NCBI GenBank assembly: GCA_015059715.1
Contig: SUZV01000001.1
Location: 180,948 to 244,947, forward strand
Source: Rikenellaceae bacterium
Lineage (GTDB): Bacteria; Bacteroidota; Bacteroidia; Bacteroidales; Rikenellaceae
Direction of reading: 5' to 3'
Length of the DNA stretch: 64,000 nt
The notes under the pieces are model-generated. The model saw nothing but the letters and a program-made list of their open reading frames with translations, ran no database searches and was not told the DNA's origin. The translations under genes and the position numbers were made by a program. Below, one piece after another: positions 60,730 to 64,000 of this stretch; positions within the stretch are counted from its first letter, which is position 1, and each line of letters begins with the position of its first letter.

Positions 60730-60764
60730 ACCCCGAATATAGTAACGTTAGCATCGCAGAGAGA

Positions 60765-61220
60765 ATGAGAAGCAGACTCATTACGATAATATCGATATTG
60801 GTGATATCGCTGTCGGGATGTATGCCTAAGGGGCGTAGCGTCGTGGTAAACGATACCGAGAACGATAGGTGGAGCACGGTCGAGGAGTTCTACTACGATA
60901 ACGTAGATACCCTCACACGTCGCGACATATCTATCGTCGTGCGCTACGGTCATGGCTATACGGCCGACTCGGTGGCGATGAGCATACTTAGCATATCGCC
61001 CGACTCTCTGGTTTTTGAGGAGCCCTTTAAGTTGCGTATACCTCGCTTAGGCGATATGCGTCCTGCGGAGCATACGTTTCTCTATCGTCGTAACGTGCTG
61101 CTCGCAAAAGAGGGCCGCTACACCTTCCGCCTTAAGCCAGATGCCGTAGTCGAGGGCATAAGCTCGGTAGGCCTCGTAATAACAGAGGTTAAAAGAGTCG
61201 GTGATAACACACAACAATAG
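60765..61220 (+). CDS. gldH: GldH-like lipoprotein
   Basis: Lipobox LSGC, about 150 aa, C-terminal 'GRYTFRLKPDAVVEGISSVGLVI'; located next to ricT. Confidence 0.7.
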   Translation: MRSRLITIISILVISLSGCMPKGRSVVVNDTENDRWSTVEEFYYDNVDTLTRRDISIVVRYGHGYTADSVAMSILSISPDSLVFEEPFKLRIPRLGDMRPAEHTFLYRRNVLLAKEGRYTFRLKPDAVVEGISSVGLVITEVKRVGDNTQQ

Positions 61221-61246
61221 CCACATAACGAATAACACCCGTAGCT

Positions 61247-61999
61247 ATGGGAAAAGATAAACTGAGAAAATTTGCCGAAAACCTCACCTTTGCCTGCCTT
61301 GTGCAGCCCGAGTTCGAGGATATATTCCACAAGGACCACCCCTTGAAGGGTCGCTGGCACGAGGAGTTCTTCCACAACGACAACCCCATCGTCCTGGAGC
61401 TTGGTTGTGGCAAGGGAGAGTACACCATTGCGCTTGCCGAGCGTAACCCCGACTGCAACTATATAGGCATCGACATCAAGGGGGCGCGTATGTGGCGTGG
61501 TGCCAAGACAGCCACCGAGCGCGGCATGGCCAACGTGGGCTTTGTGCGCACACGCATCGAGTTTATACGCTCTTTCTTCGCGCCTGGCGAGATTAGCCAG
61601 ATATGGATAACCTTTCCAGACCCTCAGCTTAAGAGTCGACGAGCAAAGAAACGCCTCACCTCGCCACTCTTCTTAGCCGACTACAAGCAGATGCTCACAG
61701 AGGATGGTGTGATAAACCTCAAGACCGACTCGAAGCATCTTTACAACTATACCGCTGCCGTTATCGAGCGTCTTGGCCTCGGCGTAGAGGTGCAGAACGA
61801 CGACATCTACGGCTCGGGATATGCCGATGAGGTGTTGTCGGTAAAGACGGCATACGAGACAAGGTTTGTGTCGATGGGCCTGCCCATCACCTACACGCGC
61901 TTTAGCCTCGCAGGGTGCAACCACTTCGAGCACTTCGACTGGGAGGGTGACGACATCTTGGAGAAGGATGCCGAGAGTAACAGAACTAAAGCTTTTTAA
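61247..61999 (+). CDS. trmB: tRNA (guanine-N7-)-methyltransferase
   Basis: VLELGCGKGEYTIALAERNPDCNYIGIDIKGARMWRGA; ITFPDPQLKSRRAKKRLT. Confidence 0.95.
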   Translation: MGKDKLRKFAENLTFACLVQPEFEDIFHKDHPLKGRWHEEFFHNDNPIVLELGCGKGEYTIALAERNPDCNYIGIDIKGARMWRGAKTATERGMANVGFVRTRIEFIRSFFAPGEISQIWITFPDPQLKSRRAKKRLTSPLFLADYKQMLTEDGVINLKTDSKHLYNYTAAVIERLGLGVEVQNDDIYGSGYADEVLSVKTAYETRFVSMGLPITYTRFSLAGCNHFEHFDWEGDDILEKDAESNRTKAF

Positions 62000-62010
62000 C
62001 CTACGCATAT

Positions 62011-63423
62011 ATGGGAAAGAGAAGAAAGGATTACCCACTTATTGAGGGTCTACATATAACTACCCTTGCGGCCGAGGGTAAGGCGATGGGCAAGGTAGAT
62101 AATCAGGTTGTCTTTGTGCCCATGACACTGCCTGGCGATGTTGTGGATGTGCAGATACGCAAGCACCACCGCCGCTATATGGAGGGTACTGTGGTACGCT
62201 TTGTCGAGAAGTCGCCACTGCGCATAGAGCCCTTCTGCCAGCACTTTGGCACCTGCGGAGGGTGTAAGTGGCAGAACCTGCCATACGACGAGCAGCTTAA
62301 GCAGAAGCGTCAGCAGGTCGAGGACCAGCTTGTGCGCATCGGCCACTTGGATATCCCCGAGGTGCGCACCTGTCTGGGCTCGGCACGTACTCGCGAGTAT
62401 CGCAATAAGCTTGAGTTTACCTTCGCGGACCGCCGCTGGCTCACCTACGAAGAGATTGCCTCAGGGGGCGATATAGCCTCGACACCTGCCGTAGGCTTCC
62501 ATATCCCTGGCTGCTTTGACAAGGTCCTCGATATCGAGCAGTGCCATCTACAGGTAGAGCTCTCGAACAGAATACGCCTTGCTACCAAGCAGTTCTGCAT
62601 CGACAACGGCTACTCGTTCCACAATGCACGTGCCCACGAGGGCCTTATGCGCACTATGGTTGTGCGCACAGCCTCAACGGGCGAGGTGATGGTTATCGTG
62701 GTATTCAACGAGAACGACAGAGAGAGAATAGAGGCACTTATGACATACCTACGCGATGAGTTTAAGGAGATAACCTCGCTGATATATATGGTCAACGACA
62801 AGTGGAATGACTCGCTTGGCGACCGTGAGCCTATATGCTTTGCAGGCAAGGACCATATCATCGAGCAGATGGAGGACCTTAAGTTTAAGGTAGGACCTAA
62901 GTCGTTCTACCAGACCAACTCGGAGCAGGCCTACGAATTGTATAAGGTTGCGCGTGACTTTGCCGAGCTTGGCGAGGATGATACCCTCTATGACCTATAT
63001 ACGGGTACGGGTACTATCGCCAACTTCTGCGCTCGCCACGCTAAGCGAGTTGTAGGCATCGAGTATGTTCCCGAGGCAATAGAGGATGCGGTTATCAACT
63101 CGCGCCTCAACGGCATCGAGAATACGACGTTCTATGCTGGCGACATGAAGGATGTGCTCAGCGACGAGTTTGTCGAGCGCAATGGCCGTCCCGATGTTAT
63201 CATCCTCGACCCTCCCCGCGCAGGTGTCGATGAGCGCGTATTGGAGGTTATCAAGCGTGCCGCACCCGAGCGTATGGTATACGTTAGCTGTAACCCCTCG
63301 ACGCAGGCTCGCGACTTGGCTATACTCAATGATATGTACGAGATTGTTGCCGTGCAGCCAGTCGATATGTTCCCCCACACACACCATGTCGAAAATGTCG
63401 TTAAGCTCCGCAAGCGAGCATAG
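62011..63423 (+). CDS. rlmD: 23S rRNA (uracil-5-)-methyltransferase RlmD/RumA family
   Basis: CQHFGTCGGCKWQNLPYDEQ cluster motif; YDLYTGTGTIANFCA; VIILDPPRAGVDERVLE; YVSCNPSTQARDL. Confidence 0.92.
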   Translation: MGKRRKDYPLIEGLHITTLAAEGKAMGKVDNQVVFVPMTLPGDVVDVQIRKHHRRYMEGTVVRFVEKSPLRIEPFCQHFGTCGGCKWQNLPYDEQLKQKRQQVEDQLVRIGHLDIPEVRTCLGSARTREYRNKLEFTFADRRWLTYEEIASGGDIASTPAVGFHIPGCFDKVLDIEQCHLQVELSNRIRLATKQFCIDNGYSFHNARAHEGLMRTMVVRTASTGEVMVIVVFNENDRERIEALMTYLRDEFKEITSLIYMVNDKWNDSLGDREPICFAGKDHIIEQMEDLKFKVGPKSFYQTNSEQAYELYKVARDFAELGEDDTLYDLYTGTGTIANFCARHAKRVVGIEYVPEAIEDAVINSRLNGIENTTFYAGDMKDVLSDEFVERNGRPDVIILDPPRAGVDERVLEVIKRAAPERMVYVSCNPSTQARDLAILNDMYEIVAVQPVDMFPHTHHVENVVKLRKRA

Positions 63424-63472
63424 CGATGTGATGATACCATACAACAAAGGCTGCCATTCAGACTGTCCTTTT

Positions 63473-63504
63473 TCGGCGGTGAAAATCAATTCACTGCCGA
63501 TTTT
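63473..63504 (+). terminator. Terminator after rlmD
   Basis: TCGGCGGTGA-aaatcaat-TCACTGCCGA followed by TTTTATTTATTT. Confidence 0.7.
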
Positions 63505-63588
63505 ATTTATTTACAATAGGTTAGGCTGTTGGGTTATGAAACGACTTTTATGCAAAAAACCGCTTAAACTCCAATCCTGCTCTTGGCG

Positions 63589-63606
63589 TGTAGTCTTCTA
63601 TGTAGT
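63589..63606 (+). repeat. TGTAGTCTTCTATGTAG dispersed repeat, copy 3
   Basis: TGTAGTCT-tcta-TGTAGTCT; shares flanking CTAAATTAAG and upstream CGCTTAAAC with copy 1. Confidence 0.85.
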
Positions 63607-63827
63607 CTAAATTAAGTGTAAATAATCAACCTACTGTTTAATCACCTATTGCGGACAGGCAAGAGGTGATTTTTCTATTTTATTCGAACAAGACCCCAAA
63701 AGAGTATTGTCATTTGCGAAAATATAATCGGCAAAACGATTTGTACAACTTTGTAAAACGAAATGTGCAAAAATCCAAAATTTTTGCGAGCGTTTGAAGC
63801 GACCATTTGAGCGGGAATTAAACGCTT

Positions 63828-63860
63828 TTCAAACACTATTCAAACGATATTCAAAAGCAA
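63828..63860 (+). repeat. Three 11-bp iteron-like repeats (TTCAAAC-type)
   Basis: TTCAAACACTA / TTCAAACGATA / TTCAAAAGCAA in exact 11-bp register; inverted GTTTGAA at 63792 and ATTTGAG at 63805. Confidence 0.65.
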
Positions 63861-63888
63861 ACCGCTGCGACATTTCCATCGCAGCGGT
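63861..63888. terminator. Terminator-type hairpin
   Basis: ACCGCTGCGA-catttcca-TCGCAGCGGT followed by CTTTTTAT. Confidence 0.7.
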
Positions 63889-63892
63889 CTTT

Positions 63893-64000
63893 TTATGCAG
63901 CAACCTTTTCGAGTATCTCGTGGCAATTATCCTTTATTTTTCGCGTGTCTCGCTTCCATTCCGACAGCGTAAAACCTTTTTCGTATTGAGGGTAAGGTTT
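63893..64000 (-). CDS. C-terminal fragment of an unidentified protein (continues off the right edge)
   Basis: Minus-strand frame reads ...KPYPQYEKGFTLSEWKRDTRKIKDNCHEILEKVAA*; open to the edge, too short to assign. Confidence 0.45.
   Translation of the reverse strand, partial: KPYPQYEKGFTLSEWKRDTRKIKDNCHEILEKVAA

Noticed and set aside
60765-61220. GldH as evidence for gliding motility or a type IX secretion system
   Set aside because: No other gld, por or sprA-type genes are in the window; GldH homologs also occur in non-gliding Bacteroidales.

Overview
This is a 64 kb chromosomal window from a Bacteroidales-type bacterium. Two tRNA promoters match the Bacteroidetes form TTG-N19-TAnnTTTG. 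Gene content (BatD/E, GldH, RicT, serine palmitoyltransferase, fused ExbB/ExbD block, NhaD) fits the phylum; an Alistipes/Rikenellaceae-like host is an inference only. Most of the window is core metabolism and information processing: polA (partial), queD, recR, class I fumarase, folB, tyrS, dnaX, asnS, rpoN, spt, nhaD, trkA/trkH, rnhB, a TGS-uridine kinase, gcvP, ansA, tatD, dprA, glnA, an EF-G paralog, ricT, gldH, trmB, rlmD. There are two tRNAs (Cys-GCA and a CAU-anticodon tRNA). The points most worth follow-up are: (1) an A10 slippery run in dnaX where both alternative frames stop within a few codons, predicting gamma-like products; (2) a 1404-aa fusion of two ASKHA activase domains with a 2-hydroxyacyl-CoA-dehydratase-like part, with an overlapping TetR gene and a candidate operator, on a segment next to a tRNA and bracketed by a TGTAGT-N6-TGTAG repeat that recurs downstream of rlmD; (3) an EF-G paralog with degenerate GTPase motifs; (4) a truncated GH2-like protein that appears to lack its catalytic Glu; (5) iteron-like 11-bp repeats at the right edge; (6) several intergenic repeats, including one that duplicates the start of polA. 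No CRISPR array, rRNA or transposase was recognised.
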